A stretch of 64,000 nt of DNA, taken from Argentina anserina (lineage: Eukaryota; Streptophyta; Magnoliopsida; Rosales; Rosaceae). Position 1 is the stretch's first letter, and every line of letters starts with the position of its first letter. The stretch is from contig NC_065876.1 of the NCBI RefSeq assembly GCF_933775445.1, positions 18,414,001-18,478,000 on the forward strand. The letters run 5' to 3'. Shown here in pieces: positions 12,382-23,751 of this stretch. Below the pieces are notes generated by a model. The model did no database searches, was not told the DNA's origin, and saw nothing but the letters and a program-made list of their open reading frames with translations. The position numbers were made by a program, and so were the translations under genes.

Positions 12382-12761
12382 GAATTGATTAATATTGAGA
12401 ATTGAAAGTAATGTTGCTCAATCGATATAAGTGTTAAATGTGAATTAGAGTACTCACAATAAGGCAGTGTTTCTATTCTGGCTCTTGTATTTGATTCTCC
12501 TTGTTAGCATCAGTAGCCTCATTTCATCCCAACTGCTTCTCAGTATTAACACCTTCTCAACTTCAGTGCCAGAATTGATTAATATTGAGAATTGAAAGTA
12601 ATGTTGCTCAATCGACATAAGTGTTAAATGTGAATTAGAGTACTCACAATAAGGCAGTGTTTCTATTCTGGCTCTTGTATTTGATTCTCCTTGTTAGCAT
12701 CAGTAGCCTCATTGCATCCCAACTGCTTCTCAGTATTAACATCCTTCTCAACTTCAGTGAC
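12382..12761. repeat. Tandem duplication, 2 x 190 bp
   Basis: 12382-12571 and 12572-12761 are nearly identical. On the minus strand the second unit contains an open acidic/Lys-rich C-terminal segment (EVEKDVNTEKQLGCNEATDA..., stop TAG near 12667); the first unit has lost one base in the same segment and gained an in-frame stop. The near-identity points to a recent duplication. Confidence 0.85.
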
Positions 12762-12770
12762 AGAATATAC
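12667..12770 (-). pseudogene. Candidate terminal exon of an unrecognised minus-strand gene
   Basis: About 35 residues (VYSVTEVEKDVNTEKQLG..., ending QIQEPE and stop) can be read from a possible acceptor TAG/GTATATTC near 12770. Composition (Glu, Lys, Asn-rich) is unlike random AT-rich translation and resembles the candidate exon at 32.24-32.47 kb, which has a similar EISTEK segment. Upstream exons were not found. Could be a gene fragment carried by duplication. Confidence 0.3.
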
Positions 12771-12779
12771 CTACCTACA

Positions 12780-14760
12780 TTTTTTAAAAATAATTATTTC
12801 TTGTTAGCCAAACACAATCGGTACCAGCGAAGGAGACCAAGTATTTATCACAGTCAATCACTCAAGAAAACAACATAACCCATATATTCACGTAACAACA
12901 TGACCGACATACCTAATATGAGTGATCTCTTTATTTGCGTTTCTAAAAGTTGTTGAACCCTTGCACCCCGAAGCTGCAAATACAGAAGCATATTTATATT
13001 GACGTCTTCCAGAAACATCGTATCTACAAAATTAAGAAGTAAATATATTGAAAGCCATCTGCTGACAATCTTTTGTAGCAGGGGGTTGAATCTTCTGCAT
13101 CACCCATATAATCATGGTTGCCTAAAACTAAATGAAAATGGGAACCAGTTTAACAAACAAAGCTACACCAACTAATGTCAAAAAACCGAGTTCTATATGC
13201 TTAAACTAAAGCCTTTAACAAACAAAGCCGTTTCATTGGGAACTTACTGCTGTACCACTACTTTTGCAGACTATTTTTGTGTAGAGAGTTTGGTAAATCA
13301 CTCCTAAAATGCTGTACATGTTCACAATCCGCTATCAAATTGACAAAGCAAAAGTTCAGCATCTGTATGAAGTAGGTTGAGGTTGTCCAATAACCAATAT
13401 TTTGGTAAAGTAATTAGCAACAGAGGAAATAAGGAGTTGGAAAGTACCCTAGGTGCATATCATTTATCCTTCTTCGCAAATGCCTTTGCCTGTGAACCAC
13501 ACCAACTTCCTACATGATAACTAACAAACAACACCATCAACGTAAGACCTGCATGCATAAAAATCTCTACTACGTACTGTGGCAACCAAAAACATATAAC
13601 ACGTCAGATTTTTCTTACCAATGATCGCTGCATAAATTGAGCTATTTATCCAGCCTCTGAACTACAGAAGGTAAAATGTGGAATCACCAGTACTATCTGT
13701 CTATCCTAACCTGGAAGCATCTTTTATAATTTTAATGTTCACACATTATATATATTCTATACATATCAGGAAGACAGGAACAGAATTGCATTTCTTCTCA
13801 TGCTAAAGAGCTCATTACCTATGCATTAGTCACACAAGCAACAAACGGACACCTTTGTCTCAGTAACTTGCGAGAAATAAAAATATCAACACTAAGATAA
13901 CATTAATATTATGCACAACAATGATGGAAGGAGGTCATTTATGAATGTTAACCTTAATAAGTGAGATTTAGTAACAACAACATAAAATACAGGATTTTCA
14001 ACTCGTAACTCCTAATGGTGATAAACTGAGATTAATGTGGCTATATGAAATATAGTATACACGCCCTTTGTTTTGCAAGTCAGTATGGCAACATGACACA
14101 GATAAAAGACAGGCTTTCAATTTTCGATTGAGGAATGTGTTTTCGAAATAAATAAGCAGATTTTACAGAGATGAACTCAAAGACACATGAGAAACAATTT
14201 AGACTTCCCTCTCCCAAACTCAGACGAAAAATTGCACAACAAAATTGAATATCAAACCATAAGATTGTGATGGGTTATTTTTACAAGAAAAAAAATTATT
14301 TTCCATGGTGGATGTTCTCTAAAAGAATCCGTAATTCATGAAAGTCACTTGCTCCAAATTAGTTGGGAAACATGAGTTCACTTAACAAAATCTGAATTAC
14401 AGATATTAGCTATTGCATTTTCTGTTTTCAAAGTTGAACACATTAATCAGTCTGTGATTGGTACATCCACAAACTTCAAAAGCCCAAAAGACTACCTGCT
14501 TTTAATCTGTTAAAACAGATAATTTCTGATCAGTGTTTGGAATCCAAACTTCAAGCAATACTAATTAAAGACATGTCTCCTCTGAAATTACCTGTCCAGC
14601 TCTCAAAGACTATCAATATCTTCAAATGTGTCATTTTTTTGTTCTTTCAAATCCACTACCTATCTCGACTACAGCCTGTACAACAGAAATGTATTGCATA
14701 ATTAGAAATTGGTGCATAAAAGGAAATTGCTTGAGAAATCTTTAAAACTTAATAGAGCAA
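12780..14760. other. AT-rich stretch without recognised genes
   Basis: Short ORFs only. It looks like intron or decayed intergenic sequence of a minus-strand unit (many minus-strand T-rich acceptor-like tracts) but no exon could be assigned. A short minus-strand frame near 13455-13510 (GSWCGSQAKAFAKKDK, stop) is noted without support. Confidence 0.4.
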
Positions 14761-14764
14761 GAAC

Positions 14765-15160
14765 AACCTACCCACTGTTCTGGAAACACTATAATCAAGA
14801 AAACATACTGCCTTGTGAACAACAAAACCCAGAACTCAATGTTTGAGAAATCCCTGATAGTGCTTGCTCGATCATACGAACTCCTCGTCCACTTCTTGTA
14901 GATCAAAGCAATCCCCTTCAATCAAGACAAGTCCAAATGATCACTATCAAAAATAAGAAACAGCACAAATCATTAGACCAAGCACAACCTACCCACTGTT
15001 TTGGCAACACTATTATCAAAAAAACATACTGCCTTGTGAACAAAAACCCAGAACTCTATGTGTGAGAAATCCCTGATAGCTACTCCTGGCTCGATCATGC
15101 AAACTCCTCGTCCGCTTTTTGTAAATCAAAGGAATCCTCTTCAATCAAGACATATGCATT
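14765..15160. repeat. Direct duplication, about 2 x 170 bp, spacing about 222 bp
   Basis: The segment 14765-14935 (CAACCTACCCACTGTTCTGG ... CAATCAAGAC) recurs at 14985-15155 with scattered substitutions and small indels. No coding content recognised. Confidence 0.8.
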
Positions 15161-15953
15161 TAGACCATTCTGAGAGAGGTAGAAAGAATGTAACGACCCC
15201 AAAATTTCAAGCTTAAAAACTCAAAATTTCGAAGTCGTTAAACACTAAACAATTTCAACGAATCGAAATCATTTAAAATGCCACAGCGGATCATCTCTGA
15301 GTTCAAAATACAACTCAGTTAAACCGATTATTACAACCCAAATTATAATTTAATATTATAACAAATGGAATTGCGTAATCCTCACAACAAACTCACAAGA
15401 TAGTCACACAAAATCCTCACAGAAGCTGGAGATAAATAACTTCAAGTCCTCTGAGCGGTCCGTCAATTCTCGCTAATCCACACCTGCGGAGTTATCCACT
15501 ACACCATCGAATTGGTGCACCGGGATTGTAAACACAAACCCGGTAAGCTTTACAGCTCGTATGAGTAAAATGAAAATATAACTCGCATATTAATATATAT
15601 ACGAAAATCCACAAATCAAACAAATATAAATGCACTCATGAGTTAATGGACGGCCCATCTGGTTGTCCCAAAGAAATATGAAAAGAAGCGCTCATGAGAA
15701 ATTAAGTAACCCTTCTGGTTACCCAAATGCATTTATAATACGGGTACCAAGAACGCTGGTACACATCTGTTACCCCTCTCGTAATACACCGCCGATATTA
15801 GATAGCCACCCGCTACCCAACATCCAAACAATCTGAGTACCCATGAGCAGATAACCACCAGTTACCTCACATGCAGTACTAAGGCAGACAGACTAGAGCT
15901 CTAACTGTATCGTAACTTTCGCCCGGCCAAAGGCTAGGTTCCGACTTGCCAAA

Positions 15954-16315
15954 CACGTACAATAATCTCACATCATATTGTACCAATCACGTCCGAAGAC
16001 AAATCAACATTTTAACAATCTCAATGTTAAAAATCACGTACAATAATCTCACATCATATTGTACCAAAAATCATGTCCGAAGACAAATCAACATTTTAAC
16101 AATTTCAATGTTAAAATCACGTACAATAATCTCACATCATATTGTACCAAAAATCATGTCCGAAGACAAATCAACATTTTAACAATCTCAATGTTAAAAT
16201 CACGTACAATAATCTCACATCATATTGTACCAAAAATCATGTCCGAAGACAAATCAACATTTTAACAAACTCAATGTTAAAATCACGTACAATAATCTCA
16301 CATCATATTGTACAA
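15954..16315. repeat. 83-bp tandem array, 4.4 copies, each with three inverted repeats
   Basis: Units start at 15954, 16035, 16118, 16201 and 16284 (partial), with spacings 81, 83, 83 and 83. Each holds GTACAATA...TATTGTAC, GTCCGAAGAC (GTC-CGAA-GAC) and TTTTAACA...TGTTAAAA, that is three potential hairpins. GTCCGAAGAC recurs three more times at 16496-16543, and a diverged unit starts near 16571. Remnants of the same motifs occur in the solo LTR at 59.4 kb. Confidence 0.9.
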
Positions 16316-16969
16316 ATCAAAATCACATGCTCGATATTTAAATCTCGTCATCGAAATGATATAAATCACGATAAAATCATAACAGTATATTATATAGCAA
16401 AAAAAAAATATATATATATGTACATATTTACCATTTATACAATATATATATATATATAATCCATTATATCGTATACATGTCATATTTCATAAACACGTCC
16501 GAAGACAAAAACTCGTCCGAAGACAAAACTCGTCCGAAGACAAAACATTTTAACAAACTCATGTTAAAACCACGTACAATAATCACACCTCATATTGTAC
16601 AAAAATCACATCACATGCTCAACATTTAATTCTCGTCATTCGAAATGACAAATTCCAATGAATTCATAACAGTATATAATATAGTAAACTATATATATAT
16701 GTACTTATTACCATTTATACGATATATACGTAATCCACTATATTGTATACGTGTCGTAATTCAATATTAAAAACTCTTGCAAAAATCTTGGAATCACCGC
16801 AAGGGTAGATTCGTAAATAAGTGAGATTTTACTCACATTCTTTCCTGCGTGCAACATCCACGACCCTGAAAGTAATTTCCTCACTCGTTTCGTCAGTCAC
16901 CTAATAGCACGATAAATGCTTAGAAAATGATACTTAAAATATCAGGTGACGAGTTCAGCACAGCTAAAT

Positions 16970-17210
16970 GTTGTTCATAAAACATTGTTCACGGAACACT
17001 GTTTATGTTCACTAATCACTGTTTTTACTAAACCACTGTTCACAGTAACTGTTTTACCAAAACACTGTTCATAGTACTGTTTACCACGCACTGTTCACAG
17101 TTACTGTTACAGGTCACTAGTCACAGTTATTCACAGTACTGTTTACAGAACACTATTCATGCGGAGTTACTATTCACAGTAACTATTCATTCGGCGTTAC
17201 TGTTCACCGG
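16970..17210. repeat. ACTGTTCAC-rich degenerate array in solo LTR
   Basis: More than ten variants of ACTGTTCAC, ACTGTTTAC or AGTACTGTT follow one another within about 240 bp. The related solo LTRs show only one or a few of these strings (for example near 55350 and 60060), so this looks like local amplification. Confidence 0.8.
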
Positions 17211-18002
17211 CCGCCACCAATCATCACCAAATTTCACCACCACAACCTAAACAACATTTCCAACAACTTTCTAGTTGACACCAAGGTCTAAATCCGAGCC
17301 TAAACAGTCCAAACAACAAAAAACATAAATTCGGCACTATTCACAAACCCTAGAAATTGAAATTTTGATTCGGGTACTTACACTTCGATTTGGCTCGATT
17401 CCTTTTGTGGGAATGTTGCTGGGACTGAGACAAGCAAAACCCCCCAAAAATCTCGAGCTATGGTGGCCGGAGGAGGCGGCGCCGCCACAGCAGTAACTTC
17501 CGGCGGTTTCTACGCCGTGTGTGGTTGTCGCCGGAGTGCAAGGCGTAGCCCAAAAGATGGAGCTCGTCGAGCCCGTCAGTTTGATAGGTGGCACGACACG
17601 AGGCGACGTCGGATGGTGGAGAAATCGGCCGGAGAAGGTTTTTGGGTCGGGTGAACAGTACCCCGATCAGATTTTTAGAAAAAATCTGATTTTCTGATTT
17701 TTAATCTCCTCTCCTTCCTTTTATACTATTTCCAAAATCGGAAACGAACTTCCGACGTTAATAACTTTTGCATCCGACGTCCGATTCGAACGCATGACGT
17801 GTCCACGAATTCGTATCGATGAGCTCTACGACTTTCGTGAAGGAAGTTTTTGCAACCGAGCGACGGAATAAAAGTCGATCTATACGTTGCGGTAACGTTA
17901 CGTTTTCTAAAAATTCGGGTTATTACAAAGAAGCTTAAGATGCTATTGGTTTGATACAACCTTCAAATTTTGTCGCTCGATCAAGACCATTTTAAAAATA
18001 AG

Positions 18003-18290
18003 TAATGTGGAGTAAAAGATGGCCAATTAAGGACAGAGCTCAAGTTACCTTGTATTCCTTCTGTGAAATTGCTCTAAAGTGATGGTGCATTGTTGAAAAA
18101 TGTAGACATTTCAATAGCTCACTCAAATCGTCTTCCGGACATTTTCCTTCTGATTAAGCTCAGGCATATTTGTACTCTGGACATGTCAATTATGATATCA
18201 TAACATAGCAATATCATAATTTGTTTGATGAAAATGGAGATAATAAGACCTCTGGTAAGAAATACCCCAGCATCAAAGTCTTCCTTAGAA
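18003..18290. repeat. Duplicated module, also at 22125-22345
   Basis: ATGGCCAATTAAGGACAGAG through GGTAAGAAA is repeated at 22125-22345 with a few substitutions. It lies downstream, on the minus strand, of each broken PAH copy, so module and PAH exons were probably duplicated together. Confidence 0.8.
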
Positions 18291-18642
18291 GAGGACAACA
18301 TTGTTTCTCCAGCTTAGCCAATTCAAATGTGATCTTCCTGCAAAATAAATGAGAAAACAACTAATAAATTTTTTTTTGTCCAACTGAGTAGTAAAATACA
18401 TTCCTGGCTTTCAAAATGACTATCTTCCTTTTTGTGATCAATGATGAATGTAATTACCTTCTTCAATTCTGATACAGTAGCTTCATGTGACTTTTAGTAC
18501 TTTGATTTCCCAACTCGGCACCCAATTTTGGTCCTTTACAATATCGGTTTCCTCTGCGTTAATGCGCTTATGCACCCTCAGAGTTAGTGTATGCAAGCTG
18601 AAGTAGTTCTCAACAAGTTGAAGAGATAAGCTCATCTTCAGG

Positions 18643-19716
18643 AAATAATGAAGGAAATAATCGGTCAGGTGACAGAACGACAGGTCCACTGGGTAAAGCT
18701 TTTCCATCCTGCAAGTACAGAATATCAACTTGCGGTGATGCATCTAACAATCTCAACACTGTGAGCTTATATAGCCCTTTGACCATATATGAAAGCAACC
18801 AAACATCAGTGATGAATTAGTATAACAAGAACCTCTATAGTACTCTAGCTTACCTGTTTTAGATTATTTAAAAAGCTTCTTGTTAGGTAGGCCTGTATAA
18901 TTGCACGTGCACTCAAAAACAAAAGCTGATAACCATTTTCCTGTAGTTGAAAGCAGGCCTCATTGTTAGATATCAATTTACAGAAAGAAAACCAGCTCAT
19001 TTCATGATGATGTACAGAACTCTAAGTTGCAACTTGCAAGGATCCAACAAAGGAAACAAGAGAGCTCAATAGAAAATCAAGTTTACGCTCAAAGTTGCCA
19101 AAACATTGCAGTCCCATTAAATTCAGTTTGGATATTAAGATTTTCAGGTCTTTATTCAACATAACATTAATATCATCAAGATTAGCCATGAGCAAGAAAT
19201 GTACCTTAATTGCAGAAAAAAAAATCTCCAATCCTTTCCAACTAATGGCATAAACAGACCTAAAACATCAGACCTGGAAAAATGTATCAAGGATAAGGTT
19301 GCATTGAATTAGTCCTTTATGGGTTTATTTTTCTTTTAAATCCTTTTATCTCCAACAGATTTGTACATTTCATGTGCTGTCATACAATTGTTCAATGGAT
19401 TACTATTCTGGCAATGGATCAGGTTATGGTTCTTGGTGAAAAACAAAATCACAACTATCAGCATAGCTAAATATATCATCAGCAATTGAAGACATATTAC
19501 GCAAACAGTAGCCTTACTTGGTAATAGTTCCATCAGCATCAAAAATTACAATACGTGCATTCCATTTCCCTAGGTATGTGCATAAACCTGGTAAATATAA
19601 GCATCAGTTATGTGTTAGGAACTCAACTTTGCATTATTTTGTTCGGATATAAAAGAGCACCAAATATTGACAAACCTGTTGTGTTCCTAAAACTCTTGTA
19701 GAGAAACTGAATTTAT
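18643..19716 (-). pseudogene. Phosphatidate phosphohydrolase (lipin/PAH) pseudogene, copy A
   Basis: Minus-strand exons match the catalytic part of plant PAH (Mg-dependent phosphatidate phosphatase, making diacylglycerol): 19676-19716 (KFSFSTRVLGTQQ), 19518-19587 with the HAD catalytic box as DADGT, 19205-19273 (SDVLGLFMPLVGKDW), 18854-18940 ([20 protein letters not shown]...), and 18643-18708 (DGKALPSGPVVLSPDRLFP). Splice signals are preserved. The second exon is 70 bp where about 74 is expected, and the third is 69 instead of about 85, so both break the frame. The upstream side is cut at about 19717 by a copia fragment, and after LFPSLF the sequence no longer matches PAH. N- and C-terminal thirds are missing. 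Clearly non-functional. Confidence 0.85.
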
Positions 19717-19717
19717 G

Positions 19718-19990
19718 ACCATGTAGCAAAGTCGCCTTTCGAAATCTTCCAAGTGCCACGACAGAGTGCCATCTCATAGCCTTCTTGAGACACCAAACCC
19801 ACAAAAAGTTGATTCCATGCATATCCCCGAATGTGTTTCACGTCACATAGAATCCATGTGACATTACTGGACAGTTTGATGCGAACATCACCCTTACCCA
19901 CAAAATCCATGAAACTATCAGCATATAGGTAGACCTTGCCAAAATTGCCACTAGTATAGTTCTCCATAATCTCCCAATGTGCTGTAACAT
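19718..19990 (-). mobile_element. Ty1/copia fragment (protease to GAG-pre-integrase linker)
   Basis: Minus-strand frame NYTSGNFGKVYLYADSFMD..., VGKGDVRIKLSSNVTWIL, DVKHIRG, GTWKISKG follows the order of copia polyprotein between protease and GAG-pre-integrase. No LTR is attached. It is joined directly to the PAH copy A exon at about 19717. Confidence 0.75.
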
Positions 19991-20019
19991 TATAGCTTGA
20001 TCAGCGCTGAAGACCCATG

Positions 20020-20420
20020 ACTCCAACAGACTCTCTGCGATCTGAACTGGAGAGATCTTTACCACCTTTCTTCTTGTGTCCAGGATTCCCTGACAGTTTT
20101 TTTTTTGTCACATACGGGTCAAAAAAGACCCAAACAAGAAAAAACAGAAACACTTCAAGACTCATAAGATTCCCTGACAATTTTAAAAACATATGAAAAT
20201 AGCCTCCCACCTGAACTTTCATCTAGCATGTACCACCAGAACCAGTATCAAAAATTACATGTACCACCTAAACCAAATTCCAGAAACCCATAATGAAAAT
20301 ACCTAGTTTTGTTATCCAAAAGAAGAACACAAGAACTAGAGGAAAAACATTTTAAACCAGTTACACATTAAAAAATTGTTCGAAAGACAGCATACCTGCA
20401 GCTTCCATCCTTCTTAGTCT
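20020..20420. repeat. Duplicated module, also at 31530-31840 and partly 26290-27020
   Basis: The sequence around CTGCGATCTGAACTGGAG, ACCACCTTTCTTCTTG, AACCAGTTACACAT and CTTCCATCCTTCTTAG recurs at 31.53-31.84 kb; the last part also recurs around 26.3 and 26.97 kb, where a TIR element has split it. The 31.6-kb copy reads, on the minus strand, as a short basic segment SGNPGRKKKGGKGSGAG then stop, possibly a C-terminal exon; copy 20.0 kb has a 36-bp deletion there. Confidence 0.75.
20096..20167 (-). mobile_element. 72-bp LINE 3' tail with 12-bp TSD
   Basis: The plus strand reads a T run, then TCACATACGGGTCAAAAAAGACCC; the minus strand gives GGGTCTTTTTTGACCCGTATGTGACAAAAA, closely matching the 3' end of the LINE at 61.63-62.40 kb. 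GATTCCCTGACA occurs on both sides (20084-20095 and 20168-20179). A paralogous copy of the target at about 31616-31645 has a single related copy (GATTCCCCGAAA) and no insert. Confidence 0.85.
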
Positions 20421-20566
20421 CTTGATAAGGTACCTGTTTGGTGTGAATTAGCAAACGTAGGATAGTGTCAGTAAACCTATAGACTTCCATCCTTCTTAGT
20501 CTCTTGATAAGGTACCTGTTTGGTGTGAATTAGCAAACGTAGGATAGTGTCAGTAAACCTATAGAC
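20402..20566. repeat. Tandem duplication, 2 x 82 bp
   Basis: CTTCCATCCTTCTTAG ... CAGTAAACCTATAGA starts at 20402 and again at 20484, with almost no differences. The second copy is followed by another CCTATAGAC unit. The copies at 26.98 and 31.82 kb have only one unit, so this is a late local event. Confidence 0.9.
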
Positions 20567-20576
20567 CTATAGACCA

Positions 20577-20770
20577 CTAATCCTCTTCCACTGAACAAGT
20601 GGAAAATGTCTGAATACAATTTTGGCCTTTTGCTATTCTAAATGTGTCAATAAATATTGATACAGAGAATATAGAACCACTCCGTTCAACCTTGTATCCA
20701 AAACAACCTATACTAGAAGCCTCAAAATAATAAAAGGTTTTAGACACCCAATATCCTAAAAGCCTCAGTT
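20577..20770. repeat. Duplicated module, also at 32140-32250 and 35210-35400
   Basis: TAATCCTCTTCCACTGAAC ... AAAAGGTTTTAGACACCCAA is repeated at 35.21-35.40 kb and, for the first half, at 32.14-32.25 kb, where it is directly downstream (minus strand) of a candidate terminal exon. It may therefore be an old 3' UTR. Confidence 0.7.
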
Positions 20771-20774
20771 CAGA

Positions 20775-22120
20775 TGTCATTTCTACATATCCTAATAAAT
20801 CAATTTAGCAGAAGTATCAATATAATCTTTCATAGACTACCTTGTCGATTGAGACTGAGCATGTTAATTATCTCTTTCAGCAACCCCGTTCTCCAATATC
20901 TCCTTGTCACCCAAAGTTCCTGCAAAAAGATAAATGATGAGCTAATCAAGCAGAGCTTCTCTGGATAATAAGACTTGAAAATTTCAGGCTCTTTGATCAA
21001 AATAAGCACTTTGGTTTTTTGAATGACATTTAATTCTACTGTTACTGTATGATTCTTCATTCTCGACATGCAATGACTGGTCCAAACTAAATTATAGTCA
21101 GTTAAAAGGGCTGCCATAGTTCTATATCGTATGAAGAATAACTATATTATAATAAAGTAGATCAACATCCAGAAGCAATTACAACTTCTAAAGAGTGAAT
21201 TATAAGTGCCTGTAGGTTTCTTAACTGAGCTTCTTCTCATCCCTGATGCATATGAAATCAAACAGTTGATAATTCTTGATCAATAAATTTCAATAAATAC
21301 CTAAATTAATAATGAAACGAAAACAATACAATAAAGAATATACAGGAACCCCCTAAAATCTGAAAAACTCGGAGAACAGCAATTCACCAATAGCAATTAA
21401 AGAGTAAAAGATTCTCATGGCCGAGGTCATTTTATTCTCACCAGAGGAACCTTTAGAAGGAAGACTGATCACGATGGCAAGACTTCAACTTTAACAACTG
21501 ACTCCTCTCATATAGTCATAAAATCCCTCCTACAATTTCATCAAATCAGAAATAAACTCGACAATGTGATCCCTTATGTAACCAAAAAAAAATGCGAATC
21601 AAGCTGAAATCGAGTCATACATCAGATGAGTAGATAAAAATTGGTGGAGGAAATCGTTTCTTTTCCGAATAATGCGCATTCAGCGGCCATTTACAAACCC
21701 ACTTCAGTGTATTCCAAGATTGAATCGTATAACCCAAGATGGAAGGATCAAAACAATAATTAAGAATCAGTAAACTTGCCCCATATTCATCTTCGTTTGT
21801 CACAGCTCTAATCCATATACTATTTAACACCTCCACTCCACAAAGACACTGAATCAAAAATAATAATGAATTGAATCAACCTACTGGTAATAACCTTGAT
21901 GAAAAGTAGATGAAGAAACTGCAAAAAACTAATAAGAACTTAATTCTTCCCCACTACCTCAAAGCAAGAAAGAAAATCAAATTACTAAAATCCAAATATA
22001 TGAGGTTTAACAATTGATAAAGAGCACTGCTCAAAAATGGAACAGCAAGTGAATGTTTGAAATTTGAGAGGTAGACAGAAGCTTTACATGCTATTGGTGT
22101 GAAACAAACTTCAAAGGTAA
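20775..22120. other. No gene recognised
   Basis: AT-rich, short ORFs only. The interval separates the two PAH-containing duplication units. Confidence 0.5.
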
Positions 22121-22910
22121 ATATGGCCAATTAAGGACAGAGCTCAAGTTACCTTGTGTTCCTTCTGTGAAATTTCTCTTAAGTGATGGTGCATTGCTGA
22201 AAAAAGTAGACATTGCAATAGCTCACCTCAAATCGTCTTCCGGACATTTTCCTTCTAATTAAGCTCAGGCATATTTGTACTCTGGACATGTTGGTTATGA
22301 TATCCTAACAGCAATATCAGCTAATTTGTTGGATGAAAATGAAGATAATACGACCTCTGGTAAGAAAACATACCCCAGCATCAATTGGTAAGAAAACATA
22401 CCCAGCTATCTTTTCACAACAATCTCGCCAGCTTGATGAACCCCTCAGATATCGATTAAACAGAATTGGCAATCATAAAACTCCAACCAGTGACAGGATT
22501 TCATAAGAAAGTGAGAGAAAGGAATAGACGTGGGCAACAGAAAGCAATACATGTAACAAAAAAAATAACACGCGTCAAACTAATACCCAAATCAGGCCGA
22601 ATGGCAAAACGGTACATACGCCAAAAAAAACCTTGTGAACAATAACACAACCACCAACCTATAGCATGTATAATATTATTAATATATAGTAAATGTAAAT
22701 CACTCCTCATGAAAGGCATAATTGTTTTCCCCCTTTTCATTTATCCTCAGTATAAATGTGCTCCCTGTGACTTATTTACCAATCAGGAACAAAAGCAAAC
22801 CTATAAGTACCCAACTCAAAAGCACATCAGAGACCAGGCACACATTTTCAATCTCGGATTATTTGAAATTCACATTAAAAGAGGACAATATAAACACACT
22901 TCAACACTAT

Positions 22911-23510
22911 AGAATGCATACCAAAGTTTCCCAAAACCAAATAAACACATAAATCTACGTGCATTAATGCCCTAATAAGAAATCGAACATGTTATTCATA
23001 AAATGGCCCAAAAGGGAACAAAAAGAAAACAATATCAAATGACTCATAAACCAGAATTCATAATCCAAATAACTACTATTAAAAAATTCACATAACAAAA
23101 GTAAAATTTCAGAGGACGAAACGTACCTAAGGAAACCTGAATCACCCATAAGCTAATTATGTTGGATGCTTGCCCTTATACCTTCTGAAAAAAAAAACAA
23201 TTACACTATTAAATATAAATTGAGAACAACAGCAATTCAAAATCTACAAAAGAATATAATAATAGTGATGCATAATGACACTAACATATCTAATCTTGAG
23301 GCCGTAAGTAAAATTAATGGCTTTGCAAGATGTACTTTCAGCTCACCATGACAGCTTCTAGTTTGATCTGACCCTCACAAAGAAGGCACTCTCCTCCTAA
23401 ATTGGCCCAATTGAGAATAAGCTGCATGTAAACCAAAAGCAACAAAGATCAAGATGGCAAGAATCTCATATTTAGGAGTTTGATGCCCCAAATAACCATA
23501 AGAAAACTGA
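22911..23510. repeat. Duplicated module, also at 28465-28545 plus 29461-29965
   Basis: ATGCATACCAAAGTTTCCC through CCCCAAATAACCATAAG matches two separated blocks at 28.5 and 29.5 kb. The second copy is interrupted by about 0.9 kb of copia sequence, so this copy shows the state before that insertion. Confidence 0.8.
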
Positions 23511-23751
23511 GAAAAGAAAAGAAACAAAGAATACCTTCAAGATACTGAAATACCCGACACACTAAAAATACTGCTTCTGTTAGGCAACCAGAGGCAAAAA
23601 GTATAGGATGAAGAAGAAAAGGAAAAAAAAATCTTACTTCTTAATTTCTTTGGTGGATTAAGGAAGCCGCACCCTTGAACATTAGATCAGGGGAATTAAC
23701 GGAGAGGTGGATTTGAATCAGGGGTAACGTTACAGGCCCACTGCAGTGATG

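Larger units (their letters stand above)
15189..17927 (-). mobile_element. Solo LTR, 2.74 kb, with TSD AAGAA
   Basis: Plus-strand termini are TGTAACGACCCC and GGGTTATTACA, an imperfect inverted repeat. The 5-bp duplication AAGAA sits at 15184-15188 and 17928-17932, so this is a complete integration unit without internal region, that is a solo LTR or a non-coding LTR-type element. Orientation is minus: a TATA box (AGTATAAAAGG) at about 17720-17730 lies only about 200 bp from the TGTAATAACCC end, preceded by a block shared with the copies at 53.3, 58.6 and 62.5 kb. Downstream of the TATA box are a GGTACTGTTCAC string, an ACTGTTCAC-rich block and an 83-bp tandem array. A chromovirus (Del/Tekay-like) or Tat-like Ty3 origin is plausible; the lineage is not proven. 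Confidence 0.85.

Noticed and set aside
15954..16315. CRISPR-like regular repeats
   Set aside because: Units are tandem without unique spacers, lie in a plant LTR, and no Cas genes exist in the window.
23690..23750. SINE or tRNA-like B box (GATTCAAATCC) in the minus strand
   Set aside because: Only a B-box-like string was seen; no A box at the right distance, no cloverleaf, no TSD. The segment sits where a PAH exon diverges, so it may be a replaced piece, but the class is unsupported.
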